From NCBI GenBank assembly GCA_030838305.1, contig JAUTWY010000159.1:1-7547 (forward strand): a stretch of 7,547 nt of DNA, given 5' to 3'. This document shows positions 1-5,945 of this stretch, one piece after another. Below the pieces are notes generated by a model. It saw nothing but the letters and a program-made list of their open reading frames with translations. It did no database searches and was not told where the DNA came from. This DNA is from Acidobacteriaceae bacterium. Its GTDB lineage: Bacteria; Acidobacteriota; Terriglobia; Terriglobales; Acidobacteriaceae. Both the position numbers and the translations under genes were made by a program. Within the stretch, counting starts at the first letter, position 1. The number at the start of each line of letters is the position of its first letter.

Positions 1-55
1 CAGGGCCAATTTGCCGGGACCACGGGCCGAATTTGCCTGGATTCGAAGGACGGAT

Positions 56-1084
56 ATGCAGTATCGACTGTTGTGCTGTTTGATTACCGTCGCCTTGTCA
101 GTAACGCTGCCGGCCTGGGGCCAAGACACCAAACGGCAGAGCCGTCCTAAGAATGGGGGCGACTTTTCCAACAACGTTCAGCCCGCGAACAAGGTGCCGA
201 GCGGAGTCATCCTGGTAAAGGGGGCCTGGTCAAGCGCGAGCGATTCGGTGACTCCGGTGCCGGACGGGGGGACTGCGGCCAACAGTGTTTTCACCAACCA
301 GTATTTTGGAATGTCCTATACTCTCCCGCCGGATTGGGCCGAGAAGTACAAAGGGCCGCCCCCCTCCGATAGCGGTCGTTACGTCCTAACGCAGATCAGC
401 CCTGCCAACACATTCAAAGGACCTGCTCGCGGAACGATCCTGATCACTGCTCAGGATATGTTCTTCACGCCGCTGCCAGCGACGAACGCGCAGGAACTCA
501 TTCAATATTCCAAGGAGAAGTTGCAGGCCGACTACAAAGTGGAAATGCCACCTACTCCGACCAAGATCGGTGAAAGGCCGTTTACCTTCTTTGCGTACTG
601 GTCTCCAATCGCTCAGCTGCATTGGTACGTTGCGGCAACTGAAATCCGCTGTCACGCCGTGGAATTTGTGTTGACCAGCCGTGATACCAAGCTGCTGGAA
701 AGCTTGCTTCTGGACATGAACAAGATGAAGCTGCCCGCCGAAGCCAGTCCCACGGCAGGAACGGGCGGCAGCGACGTGCCTGTATGCATCAAGGATTACG
801 CAAGGGAGGGGAACATAGTGGAGTGGGTTGACCCGATATTTACCGAGCACAGGTTCAATCCGGTTCCGGTACGGATCATCATCGATAAAGAAGGCAAGGT
901 AAAACATATTCACTTTCTCAGCGCATTTCCCGATCAGGCCAAGGCCATCACCGACGCCATGGGACAATGGAAGTTCAAGGGACACTTGCGGGATGGGCAG
1001 CCGGTCGAAGTGGAGACTGGCATCATGTTTGGGCGCGCGAGCTATCCGACGGCACACCGATCAGGAGAGAGTGCGACCGAGTGA
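56..1084 (+). CDS. Secreted protein with PsbP/DUF1795-like middle and TonB-C-like C-terminal domain
   Basis: The product is 342 residues, starting at ATG 56. That start has an AAGGA ribosome site at 46-50 and opens directly on a signal peptide (residues 1-23; hydrophobic LLCCLITVALSVTLPAWG, likely cleaved at AWG|QD). An in-frame TTG at 11 would add 15 polar residues before the signal and is less likely. After a polar linker, residues 76-230 include VFTNQYFGMSYTLPPDW, resembling PsbP/DUF1795-type periplasmic domains. Residues 270-326 (VRIIIDKEGKVKHI, AITDAMGQWKFKG, DGQPVEVET) follow the pattern of TonB C-terminal domains. Unlike true TonB, it lacks a Pro-rich spacer, and the N-terminus looks cleavable rather than a retained anchor. 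It is therefore probably a soluble periplasmic protein using the fold for binding, not energy transduction. Its substrate is unknown. The domain assignment is by eye. A possible terminator follows, so it may be transcribed apart from the next gene. Confidence 0.85.
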   Translation: MQYRLLCCLITVALSVTLPAWGQDTKRQSRPKNGGDFSNNVQPANKVPSGVILVKGAWSSASDSVTPVPDGGTAANSVFTNQYFGMSYTLPPDWAEKYKGPPPSDSGRYVLTQISPANTFKGPARGTILITAQDMFFTPLPATNAQELIQYSKEKLQADYKVEMPPTPTKIGERPFTFFAYWSPIAQLHWYVAATEIRCHAVEFVLTSRDTKLLESLLLDMNKMKLPAEASPTAGTGGSDVPVCIKDYAREGNIVEWVDPIFTEHRFNPVPVRIIIDKEGKVKHIHFLSAFPDQAKAITDAMGQWKFKGHLRDGQPVEVETGIMFGRASYPTAHRSGESATE

Positions 1085-1087
1085 TCT

Positions 1088-1146
1088 GTGCAGAAGGGGT
1101 TTGCGCGGATGGGCGCGGGCTTGTGCACTTTGCTTATTTTTGTTTT
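1088..1146 (+). terminator. Possible intrinsic terminator after the TonB-C-like gene
   Basis: Just after the stop at 1084, GTGCA (1088-1092) can pair with TGCAC (1124-1128). Inside it, GCGC (1103-1106) pairs with GCGC (1113-1116) around a 6-base loop, and the inner stem can be lengthened by several G-U pairs. A T-rich run follows at 1129-1146 (TTTGCTTATTTTTGTTTT). The stem relies on wobble pairs and the T-run is interrupted, so this is a moderate call. Confidence 0.4.
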
Positions 1147-1201
1147 CGCCATCATGAATCGCTTCTGTCGTACACTCTGGAAACACGGTGAGCTTTCCCC
1201 C

Positions 1202-1699
1202 ATGCCTCCGATCACGGCATTGCTGCATACGGCGAATGATGGCCTGCGACTGGGGCGAGCTCTGGAGACTCTTCTTCCCTGCTCCGAGATTCTGATTGTG
1301 GATCACGACTCGGCCGACGCCACTCGCCGGATCGCACACGAATACGGAGCGCGCATGGTGGCCGCAGATGGTGACGCAGCGGGGACCGACTACCTTGACC
1401 TTGCCCATCACGACTGGATTTTTTGCCTGGAACCAGGAGAATCGATTACGGAGAGTTTGCAGGCAAGCCTGTTCGAGTGGGCTGCGTTGCCCAGCTATGA
1501 CATTACGGGAGGAGTTGCCGGGGGGCGAGCTTTTTCAGTGTGCGTGCGGGAGCAGATCCGGAAAAGCTGGATGGAGTTGCCGGTCCCAGAAACGCGACTG
1601 ATTCCCCGTGGCTGGACCCGATGGCGCGGACGGTTGCCGGCTCACGAAGCGTCCGCTATCAGGCTCGAAGGCGAGTTGTTGCGTTTTGCCCTGCCGTAA
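1202..1699 (+). CDS. Short family-2 glycosyltransferase-like protein with altered acidic motif
   Basis: The product is 165 residues from ATG 1202, with GGTGAG at 1187-1192 as ribosome site 9 bases upstream. Upstream in-frame starts (GTG 1088, ATG 1154) would add residues with no counterpart in the family and would run through the possible terminator. The layout follows the WaaE/KdtX-like branch of glycosyltransferase family 2. Residues 2-11 form the first strand, and ILIVDHDSADATRRIAHEYGA (30-50) matches the nucleotide-sugar binding strand and following helix. DWIFCLEPGE (71-80) sits where the family has DW..(L)DADE, and RLIPRGWTRWRG...HE (132-149) matches the distal part. The usual DxDE is read here as EPGE, so metal and donor binding may be lost or changed. 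It is shorter than the usual 220-300 residues. No membrane segment is seen. It could be an active small transferase with relaxed motifs, a non-catalytic relative, or a decaying gene. Its acceptor cannot be inferred. Confidence 0.72.
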   Translation: MPPITALLHTANDGLRLGRALETLLPCSEILIVDHDSADATRRIAHEYGARMVAADGDAAGTDYLDLAHHDWIFCLEPGESITESLQASLFEWAALPSYDITGGVAGGRAFSVCVREQIRKSWMELPVPETRLIPRGWTRWRGRLPAHEASAIRLEGELLRFALP

Positions 1700-1727
1700 G
1701 GGTCTAGCGGATTAGACGCTGTTCATC

Positions 1728-1754
1728 GCACCTGATTGATTTTGTTCAGGTTGC
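1728..1754 (+). other. Weak stem-loop after the glycosyltransferase-like gene
   Basis: GCA-CCTGA (1728-1735) pairs with TCAGG-T-TGC (1746-1754): 8 base pairs with a one-base bulge and a 10-base loop. It lies 28 bases after the stop at 1699. No T-run follows, so it would be at best a factor-dependent terminator or an mRNA-end stabiliser. Confidence 0.2.
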
Positions 1755-1760
1755 AGCCTC

Positions 1761-1780
1761 CATTGTCCGATCGGACAGTG
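1761..1780. promoter_or_regulatory. Near-perfect 20-bp palindrome upstream of pilD, candidate operator
   Basis: The core TGTCCGATCGGACA (1764-1777) is a perfect 14-bp palindrome. The flanks CA (1761-1762) and TG (1779-1780) continue the symmetry with one mismatched pair, at 1763/1778. It ends 35 bases before the TATAAT box at 1816. That is a suitable place for a dimeric activator, or for a repressor acting from upstream. It matches no operator I can name with confidence. Confidence 0.5.
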
Positions 1781-1790
1781 ACTTCAGTAC

Positions 1791-1821
1791 TTAGTCGCGC
1801 CGGCCCGCGCCGCCTTATAAT
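1791..1821 (+). promoter_or_regulatory. Probable sigma-70-type promoter of the pilD operon
   Basis: TATAAT at 1816-1821 is a perfect -10 box, in a gap that separates two genes. The nearest -35 candidate is TTAGTC (1791-1796), with a long 19-base spacer and a poor match, which would fit a promoter needing an activator. Transcription would start near 1828 and leave a leader of about 86 bases before the GTG at 1914. Confidence 0.45.
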
Positions 1822-1844
1822 CCACTCAAGAAGCAGGAAGATTT

Positions 1845-1900
1845 GCGTTCTTAGCAGAGGCGCGTGTTGGTGTCATTGCGATCGCGCTTTGAAAGAACGC
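1845..1900 (+). other. Foldable leader of the pilD mRNA
   Basis: GCGTTCTT (1845-1852) is exactly complementary to AAGAACGC (1893-1900). Within the enclosed 40 bases, GCGCG (1860-1864) pairs with CGCGC (1883-1887). This gives a two-tier stem that ends only a few bases before the AAAAAGG ribosome site (1903-1909). It could affect translation of pilD. It matches no riboswitch class I recognise, and it may be chance pairing in GC-rich DNA. Confidence 0.3.
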
Positions 1901-1913
1901 CCAAAAAGGCTTA

Positions 1914-2837
1914 GTGGATCCAGTTTACGCATCGGCGATTTTTCTCTTCGGGCTGACCTTCGGCAGCTTTCTGAATGTGTGTATCTACCGCCTGCCTCTG
2001 GGTTTGTCAGTGGTGGCGCCGCGTTCGGCGTGCCCTGGCTGCAAGCGTCCGATCGCGTTTTACGACAACCTGCCAGTTATCAGTTGGCTGCTGCTTCGGG
2101 GACGGTGCCGCAATTGCAAATCCAGAATTTCGGCGCGGTACGCGCTGGTAGAGTTGCTGACTGCCACCCTGTTCCTCGCCTGCTACCTCTATTTTGGATT
2201 CACGCTGGCCACGCTGAAATATTGCGTTTTCGGATTTCTGGTGCTCGGTCTGATTTTCACCGATGCAGAGACCAAGCTGCTGCCTGACAAGTTGACGCTT
2301 CCCGGCCTCGCCCTCGGATTGCTGTTCAGTTTGCTGGTGCCCGTGCATGACATGGCTTCGGAGTTCCTTCCGGCAATGTTGAACCTGCCATTCTCTGGAG
2401 ACGTCACTGGTCGATTGTTCTCCCCACTGGATTCCCTGCTGGGTGCGGCGTTGGGTGCTTCGTTCATTTATGGCGCGGGCGCGGTTTATCTGCGCTGGCG
2501 TGGAGCGGAGGGTATGGGCTTTGGAGACGTGAAGCTGATGGCCATGGTGGGCGCGTTTCTTGGCATGAAACTGACAATTCTTACTATCTTTGCGGCTTCG
2601 CTGGCGGGTTCATTGTTTGGTGTGACGACAGTGCTGGTGGTCTGGATCAAGCGCACGCACCGCTTCTCGCGGCGGTTGGCGAATCTGGAGGCGGCGAGGC
2701 GGCGGGGATGGCAGTCCGCGCAAATGGTGTACCGCCACTATCAAATGCCCTTCGGCGTATTTCTGGGCAGCATGGCGCTGCTCGCGTTGTTTGTGGGCAA
2801 CCAGTTTTTGAGTTGGTACGGGAGGCTGTGGTGGTAA
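1914..2837 (+). CDS. pilD: Prepilin peptidase / N-methyltransferase (PilD/GspO family)
   Basis: This inner-membrane aspartic protease cleaves the leader of type IV prepilins or type II secretion pseudopilins and methylates the new N-terminus. The product is 307 residues, a little longer than the usual 250-300. The motifs are complete: GSFLNV (17-22); paired zinc-type cysteines CPGC (40-43) and CRNC (65-68), marking the long bifunctional type; first catalytic aspartate D117 in FTDAETKLLPD; second catalytic aspartate D205 in GFGDVK; and the typical MPFGVFLG end (278-285). About eight hydrophobic segments are present. A basic loop at 246-276 (RTHRFSRRLANLEAARRR) is longer than I would expect. 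The start is GTG 1914, the residue just before the conserved N-terminal helix, with AAAAAGG upstream. It is the first gene of a likely three-gene operon, and the next gene begins at or across its stop codon. No pilin gene is in the window, so pilus versus type II secretion use cannot be decided here. Confidence 0.96.
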   Translation: MDPVYASAIFLFGLTFGSFLNVCIYRLPLGLSVVAPRSACPGCKRPIAFYDNLPVISWLLLRGRCRNCKSRISARYALVELLTATLFLACYLYFGFTLATLKYCVFGFLVLGLIFTDAETKLLPDKLTLPGLALGLLFSLLVPVHDMASEFLPAMLNLPFSGDVTGRLFSPLDSLLGAALGASFIYGAGAVYLRWRGAEGMGFGDVKLMAMVGAFLGMKLTILTIFAASLAGSLFGVTTVLVVWIKRTHRFSRRLANLEAARRRGWQSAQMVYRHYQMPFGVFLGSMALLALFVGNQFLSWYGRLWW

Positions 2838-3751
2838 GGATGCTCGACAATCCGCTGCTTCTGCGCGCCGCGTTTGCGTTGTTCGCGGGCGGCGCGGCCT
2901 TCGCACTTGCGATTTGGCTGATGCGTGCCATGCGCCGAAATATTGCCGCCGAGGCCGATGTTGACTCCGCGGCTGCGCCCAACCTTGAGGCTCTGCCGCT
3001 CCATCTTTACAACACCGTTATCCAGCAACTGAAACAGCAGAAGCACGAGTTGCAATTGCAAAACCAGGCGGAGCAACGCCGGGCGCGCACGACAGAAAAC
3101 TTCAGCCAAGCCGTGCTTTCAAATCTTTCGTCCGGCGTGCTGGTGTTTGGACCCAATGGACTGGTGAAGCAGGCCAATCCCGCCGCCAAAGAAATTCTCG
3201 GTTTCCATTCTCCGTCGGGTATGAGTGCGGAGGATATTTTCCGCAATGCAACCGTCGGCTCTTCAGAACCTTCAGCAAGAGAATCCACGGGAGAACGGGA
3301 TCCGTTAGGAAAGCTGAGCGAAGAAATACAGGCCGTGCTGCATCAAGGCAGCAAATGCAGGCAGATGGAAGCCAACTACACGACTCCCGCGGGGCAGAAT
3401 CGTCGCGTGGCAGTGACGGTTTCGCCGGTGCCTGCAAGCGATGGCGGGTTGCTAGGAGCGGCATGCCTGATCAGCGACCGCAGCGAATTTGAACGGATGC
3501 TTGATCAGCAAGAGTTGCGGGGTGAAATCTCGGCGGAGATGGCACTGGATTTGCGCACGTCTCTGACCACGATTTCCGGATACGCGCAGCAGTTGGCGCA
3601 AAACCGTGATCCTGAACTGGCCGCCCAATTGGCTGCCGACATCGCGTCGGAGGCGGCCCGGCTGGATCGCCACATTGGAGGATTTCTGGCAGCGAATCCA
3701 AGCGCAAGCGACACGCGAACTCGTGCTCGTGCGGCGGGCCGCGATATTTGA
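2831..3751 (+). CDS. Membrane PAS protein with histidine-kinase-like helix lacking the phospho-acceptor His and the ATPase domain
   Basis: The start is uncertain. GTG 2831 has GGAGG at 2821-2825 five bases upstream and overlaps the pilD stop, giving 306 residues. ATG 2840 gives 303 residues, but GGAGG is then 14 bases away. Either way translation is probably coupled to pilD. Numbering from ATG 2840: one membrane helix (7-28), a Gln/Lys-rich coiled coil (56-88), a PAS-like sensor domain (89-215; VLSNLSSGVLVFGPNGLVKQANPAA and the closing VTVSPVPASDGG...ISDRSE), then a helical hairpin (224-285) resembling the histidine-kinase dimerization domain. There, ALDLRTSLTTISGY replaces the usual (S/A)HELR.PL..I.GY, so the acceptor histidine is Leu236. 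The frame ends at 3751 with no ATP-binding domain, and the next gene starts 51 bases on. It cannot be a normal kinase. It may be a signal-sensing scaffold or partner of another kinase, or a truncated remnant. The clean reading frame argues against recent decay. Confidence 0.82.
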   Translation: MVRMLDNPLLLRAAFALFAGGAAFALAIWLMRAMRRNIAAEADVDSAAAPNLEALPLHLYNTVIQQLKQQKHELQLQNQAEQRRARTTENFSQAVLSNLSSGVLVFGPNGLVKQANPAAKEILGFHSPSGMSAEDIFRNATVGSSEPSARESTGERDPLGKLSEEIQAVLHQGSKCRQMEANYTTPAGQNRRVAVTVSPVPASDGGLLGAACLISDRSEFERMLDQQELRGEISAEMALDLRTSLTTISGYAQQLAQNRDPELAAQLAADIASEAARLDRHIGGFLAANPSASDTRTRARAAGRDI

Positions 3752-3767
3752 AGATCGACAACCTGAA

Positions 3768-3793
3768 TTTGAAGAGGATTTTTTGAAGAGGAT
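3768..3793 (+). repeat. Short tandem repeat carrying a ribosome site
   Basis: TTTGAAGAGGAT occurs at 3768-3779 and again at 3782-3793, a 14-base period. The second copy supplies the GAAGAGGA ribosome site for the gene starting at 3803. The first copy is a spare site with no start codon at the right distance. A small local duplication is the simplest origin. Confidence 0.5.
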
Positions 3794-3802
3794 GAATCAC
3801 TT

Positions 3803-4465
3803 ATGAAACAAACGATGAAGATCGGTCTGGGATTCCTAATTGCGTTGTCCACTATCCTGCTGGTTTCGCTGGCGGAGGGACAAACGTCGTCGCCACCGAA
3901 AGATCAATCATCGCTCGCCGACTATGCCCGCAGAGTGCGTAGGGACACGGGCCCTACGGCCAAGCCGAAGGTGTTTGACAACGACAACCTTCCCAAGGAC
4001 GACAAGCTGTCGATCGTAGGGCAGCCGCCCGTCGTCGTCGAGGCGAAGCCCGCCAGTGCTGAAAACACCAGCGAGAAACCCGCCACCGCGGCTGACGGCA
4101 AAGCAGCACCTGACGGGAAGGCGGCTACACAGGCCAAGCCAGCTGCCGCTGCGGAAGACGATCAAATCAAGAAGCAGGCCGAGTGGAAAGCGTGGCAGGA
4201 CAAGCTGAGCGCGCAGAAGGAGCAGGTGAACCTGGCCAGCCGCGAACTCGACGTGACGCAGCGCGAATATCAGCTTCGTGCGGCAGCCATGTACGCGGAC
4301 GCGGGCAACCGCTTACGCAATGCCACCCAGTGGGATAAAGAAGAAGCGCATTATAAACAGCAGATCGCCGAGAAACAGAAAGCTCTTGACGAAGCCAAGC
4401 AGAAACTCGAAGACATGAAGGAAGAAGCTCACAAGGCAGGCGTTCCGTCCTCGATGATCGAGTAA
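3803..4465 (+). CDS. Secreted coiled-coil protein of unknown function
   Basis: The product is 220 residues from ATG 3803, with GAAGAGGA (3785-3792) ten bases upstream. Residues 1-26 form a signal peptide (basic MKQTMK, hydrophobic core, likely cut AEG|QT), so the protein should be periplasmic or exported. Residues 37-62 (SLADYARRVRR...KPKVFDNDNLP) recall a segment I have seen in uncharacterised acidobacterial exported proteins; this is from memory, not a search. An Ala/Lys/Pro-rich linker (about 77-118) follows. Residues 120-212 then form a highly charged, nearly Pro-free helix with coiled-coil character (EWKAWQDKLSAQKEQ; HYKQQIAEKQKALDEAKQKLEDMKEE). No catalytic motif is seen. It is the last gene of the likely pilD operon and lies before a strong hairpin. 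An envelope structural or assembly role is plausible but not shown. Confidence 0.85.
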   Translation: MKQTMKIGLGFLIALSTILLVSLAEGQTSSPPKDQSSLADYARRVRRDTGPTAKPKVFDNDNLPKDDKLSIVGQPPVVVEAKPASAENTSEKPATAADGKAAPDGKAATQAKPAAAAEDDQIKKQAEWKAWQDKLSAQKEQVNLASRELDVTQREYQLRAAAMYADAGNRLRNATQWDKEEAHYKQQIAEKQKALDEAKQKLEDMKEEAHKAGVPSSMIE

Positions 4466-4489
4466 GGCTCGAATAGCGTTGCGTTGCCA

Positions 4490-4520
4490 AGCGCCGGGGT
4501 TCGCACCCGGCGCTCTCCTT
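4490..4520. terminator. Strong hairpin terminator between convergent genes
   Basis: AGCGCCGGG (4490-4498) pairs perfectly with CCCGGCGCT (4506-4514) around the 7-base loop GTTCGCA. The stem is GC-rich, and CTCCTTT follows on the plus side. It lies 24 bases after the coiled-coil gene and 40 bases beyond the stop of the minus-strand DinB-like gene, so it could end transcription from both sides. The T-run is short. Confidence 0.7.
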
Positions 4521-4554
4521 TAGTTAGCGATAGCTCTAGCTGCGCAACCCGGGG

Positions 4555-5067
4555 TCAATTTGTCGCGGAGGCCTGGCGGAGGCGGAGAAGCTGCTTGCAG
4601 TGATGCATGCCGTGAACGAAATGGAATTTTCTCCACTGTGTGGAAGTCAACGGACCAAGAACCGGATGATCGAGCAAAGGCACGGCGGGTCCGAAGTGCG
4701 CCTCGCACTGGGCGATCCTTGCATCCATCTCCTCGATCTTTTTCCTCCATTCCTTTCGCACTTTGTCGGGCGGCAATCCCCGGGGTTCGGCTATCGGCGG
4801 CGTTTTTCGTCCTGTCGGGAAGTAGCCGAGATTAATCACCACCAGAGTGCGCAAGCGCTGCTTGGCGGAGGCGCGAGTGACCATGGGTTTGCCGGTTTCG
4901 AGCAACCTCTCGAATCCCTTGATCGTCCCCGTGTAGGTAAGGTAGAGGTGCTCCAGCACTTCGGTCGCGCACCATTTTCCTGGCAGACGCCAGCTCATTT
5001 GCTGGTAGGACATGCCTTCGGTGGCAGACTCGAGGGCGGTCATCAACTGGTGCAGGTGGGTATCCAT
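4555..5067 (-). CDS. DinB/DUF1569-like putative metal-binding protein
   Basis: The product is 170 residues, read right to left from ATG at 5067 to TGA at 4555. The fold is predicted as a four-helix bundle of the DinB/YfiT superfamily. KWCATEVLEHLYLTY (31-45) gives the first ligand candidate, His40. FHFVHGMHHCKQL (148-160) gives His152 and His156 in the H-x3-H spacing typical of these proteins, and matches DUF1569-type C-termini. Family members bind a divalent metal; many act as thiol-dependent transferases or hydrolases, but most are uncharacterised. The substrate here is unknown. The ribosome site is weak (GAGAG several bases upstream). It is convergent with the pilD operon and divergent from the lipoprotein gene, so it appears to be a single-gene unit. 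The long plus-strand frame over the same DNA is an antisense shadow. Confidence 0.85.
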   Translation of the reverse strand: MDTHLHQLMTALESATEGMSYQQMSWRLPGKWCATEVLEHLYLTYTGTIKGFERLLETGKPMVTRASAKQRLRTLVVINLGYFPTGRKTPPIAEPRGLPPDKVRKEWRKKIEEMDARIAQCEAHFGPAVPLLDHPVLGPLTSTQWRKFHFVHGMHHCKQLLRLRQASATN

Positions 5068-5106
5068 TCCACTACTCTCGCGTCTCTATGCGCTTCAGGT
5101 AGAATG

Positions 5107-5135
5107 TTGCGCGACATCACAAAACACCCTATTTA
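5107..5135 (+). promoter_or_regulatory. Possible promoter upstream of the lipoprotein gene
   Basis: TTGCGC (5107-5112) and TATTTA (5130-5135) are separated by 17 bases. Transcription would start near 5142, inside the AGGAAGG ribosome site at 5140-5146. If this promoter is real, it would weaken the case for the start at 5153 and favour the ATG at 5255. The overlapping TTTATAA is an alternative -10. Confidence 0.3.
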
Positions 5136-5152
5136 TAACAGGAAGGTCACCC

Positions 5153-5875
5153 ATGACAATGCGGGAGTGTGTGTCCTCAGGGACAACTGTTGCAGCTGAA
5201 ATCATTGACGGTGAAGCCTCAGGGGTGATTCTGCAGTATGGGCGACGTCCAGCGATGACAGCTCTTGCGGCGGCCGTGCTCGTTTCTCTCGCGCTGCTGG
5301 CAAGCTGTGATTCCAATAGCGGCAAGCCGACGCAAACCAAGCCGGAGCCGAAGCCGGTGGAATTACTCACGGGCCGTGCGGCCTTTCAGAAGTGCTTTAT
5401 TGCGGCACGCAATTACGCCGCCGATGTGAAGCCGTTTCGCATCGAATCGACTCCGTCCACTGACAGCAATGGGCACGATGGTAAGTCGGCAATCTGGCGG
5501 GCGAGCTTCGCTTCCGCTATGCAACACGGGGTGAAGCCTTTTATCTGGTCCGGCACCGATGCGCCGGATGCGCCATCGCGCGGCGTGTCGCCCGGCAATG
5601 AAGATACCTATAATCCACGCAACGCATCGACGCAGATTTTCGATGTGGCATTTCTCAAGGTGGATTCCGACCAGGCTTTTAACGAAGCGCAAAAACATGG
5701 CGGCGACAAGGTTCTGGAAAAGGATCCGGCGACGCCGGTGCTTTATATTTGCGACTGGAATCACAATACCAACGAACTCACCTGGCACGTCATTTATGGC
5801 GGTTCTCGTGAAGGCGCGAAGCTGACGGTTGCGATCAACGCCTCGACTGGGGCATTTACGCGGGTGGAGAAATAG
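5153..5875 (+). CDS. Predicted lipoprotein of unknown function
   Basis: Two starts compete. ATG 5153 has an excellent AGGAAGG site (5140-5146) six bases upstream and gives 240 residues, but it places about 33 mostly polar residues before the signal core. ATG 5255 gives 206 residues with a compact lipoprotein signal (MTALAAAVLVSLALLASC) but only a weak ribosome site. Either way, LAS|C marks a lipobox, with the acylated Cys at residue 52 or 18. The following Asp would favour inner-membrane retention under the E. coli Lol rule, which may not hold here. A short Lys/Pro linker precedes a soluble domain with AAFQKCFIAARNYAADVKPFR, DVAFLKVDSDQAFNEAQKHGG, and a C-terminal LTWHVIYGGS...LTVAINASTGAFTRV segment. 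That end resembles PepSY-type beta segments, but the match is loose. No catalytic motif is evident. Its neighbours on both sides are on the other strand, so it is probably a single-gene unit. Confidence 0.82.
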   Translation: MTMRECVSSGTTVAAEIIDGEASGVILQYGRRPAMTALAAAVLVSLALLASCDSNSGKPTQTKPEPKPVELLTGRAAFQKCFIAARNYAADVKPFRIESTPSTDSNGHDGKSAIWRASFASAMQHGVKPFIWSGTDAPDAPSRGVSPGNEDTYNPRNASTQIFDVAFLKVDSDQAFNEAQKHGGDKVLEKDPATPVLYICDWNHNTNELTWHVIYGGSREGAKLTVAINASTGAFTRVEK

Positions 5876-5891
5876 GCTTGTGGCTTTTAGT

Positions 5892-5945
5892 TCTTGCAGG
5901 CCTTCGGGAAGAAAAGGCAAGATGACACGCAGACTTTACGTCTGC
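5892..5945. terminator. Paired hairpins between convergent genes, possible terminator
   Basis: TCTTG+CCTT (5892-5896, 5901-5904) pairs with the unbroken AAGGCAAGA (5914-5922), leaving a 4-base bulge and a 9-base loop. A second stem, GCAGAC (5929-5934) with GTCTGC (5940-5945), has a 5-base loop and covers the stop codon of the minus-strand gene. Neither is followed by a true T-run. The position between converging genes supports a terminator role more than the sequence does. Confidence 0.35.

Noticed and set aside
386..1057. Open frame of 223 codons on the minus strand
   Set aside because: It lies fully inside the TonB-C-like gene, is rich in Arg/His/Cys, and has no domain pattern. It is an antisense shadow.
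1702..1717. GTCTA/TAGAC inverted repeat just after the glycosyltransferase-like gene
   Set aside because: It has only five base pairs and no T-run, too weak to call a terminator or operator.
1736..2287. Plus-strand frame of 183 codons overlapping the pilD start
   Set aside because: It is out of frame with pilD, whose motifs are complete, and has a composition typical of a shadow. It would also cover the promoter and leader.
3752..3802. Search for a continued ATPase domain after the PAS protein by frameshift
   Set aside because: The 51 bases before the next gene, and that gene itself, encode no N-box or G-box motif in any frame, so a simple frameshift of a full kinase is not supported within the window.
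4600..5199. Plus-strand frame of 199 codons
   Set aside because: It is antisense to the DinB-like gene, which has conserved His ligands and an alignable fold. The plus frame has no recognisable segment.
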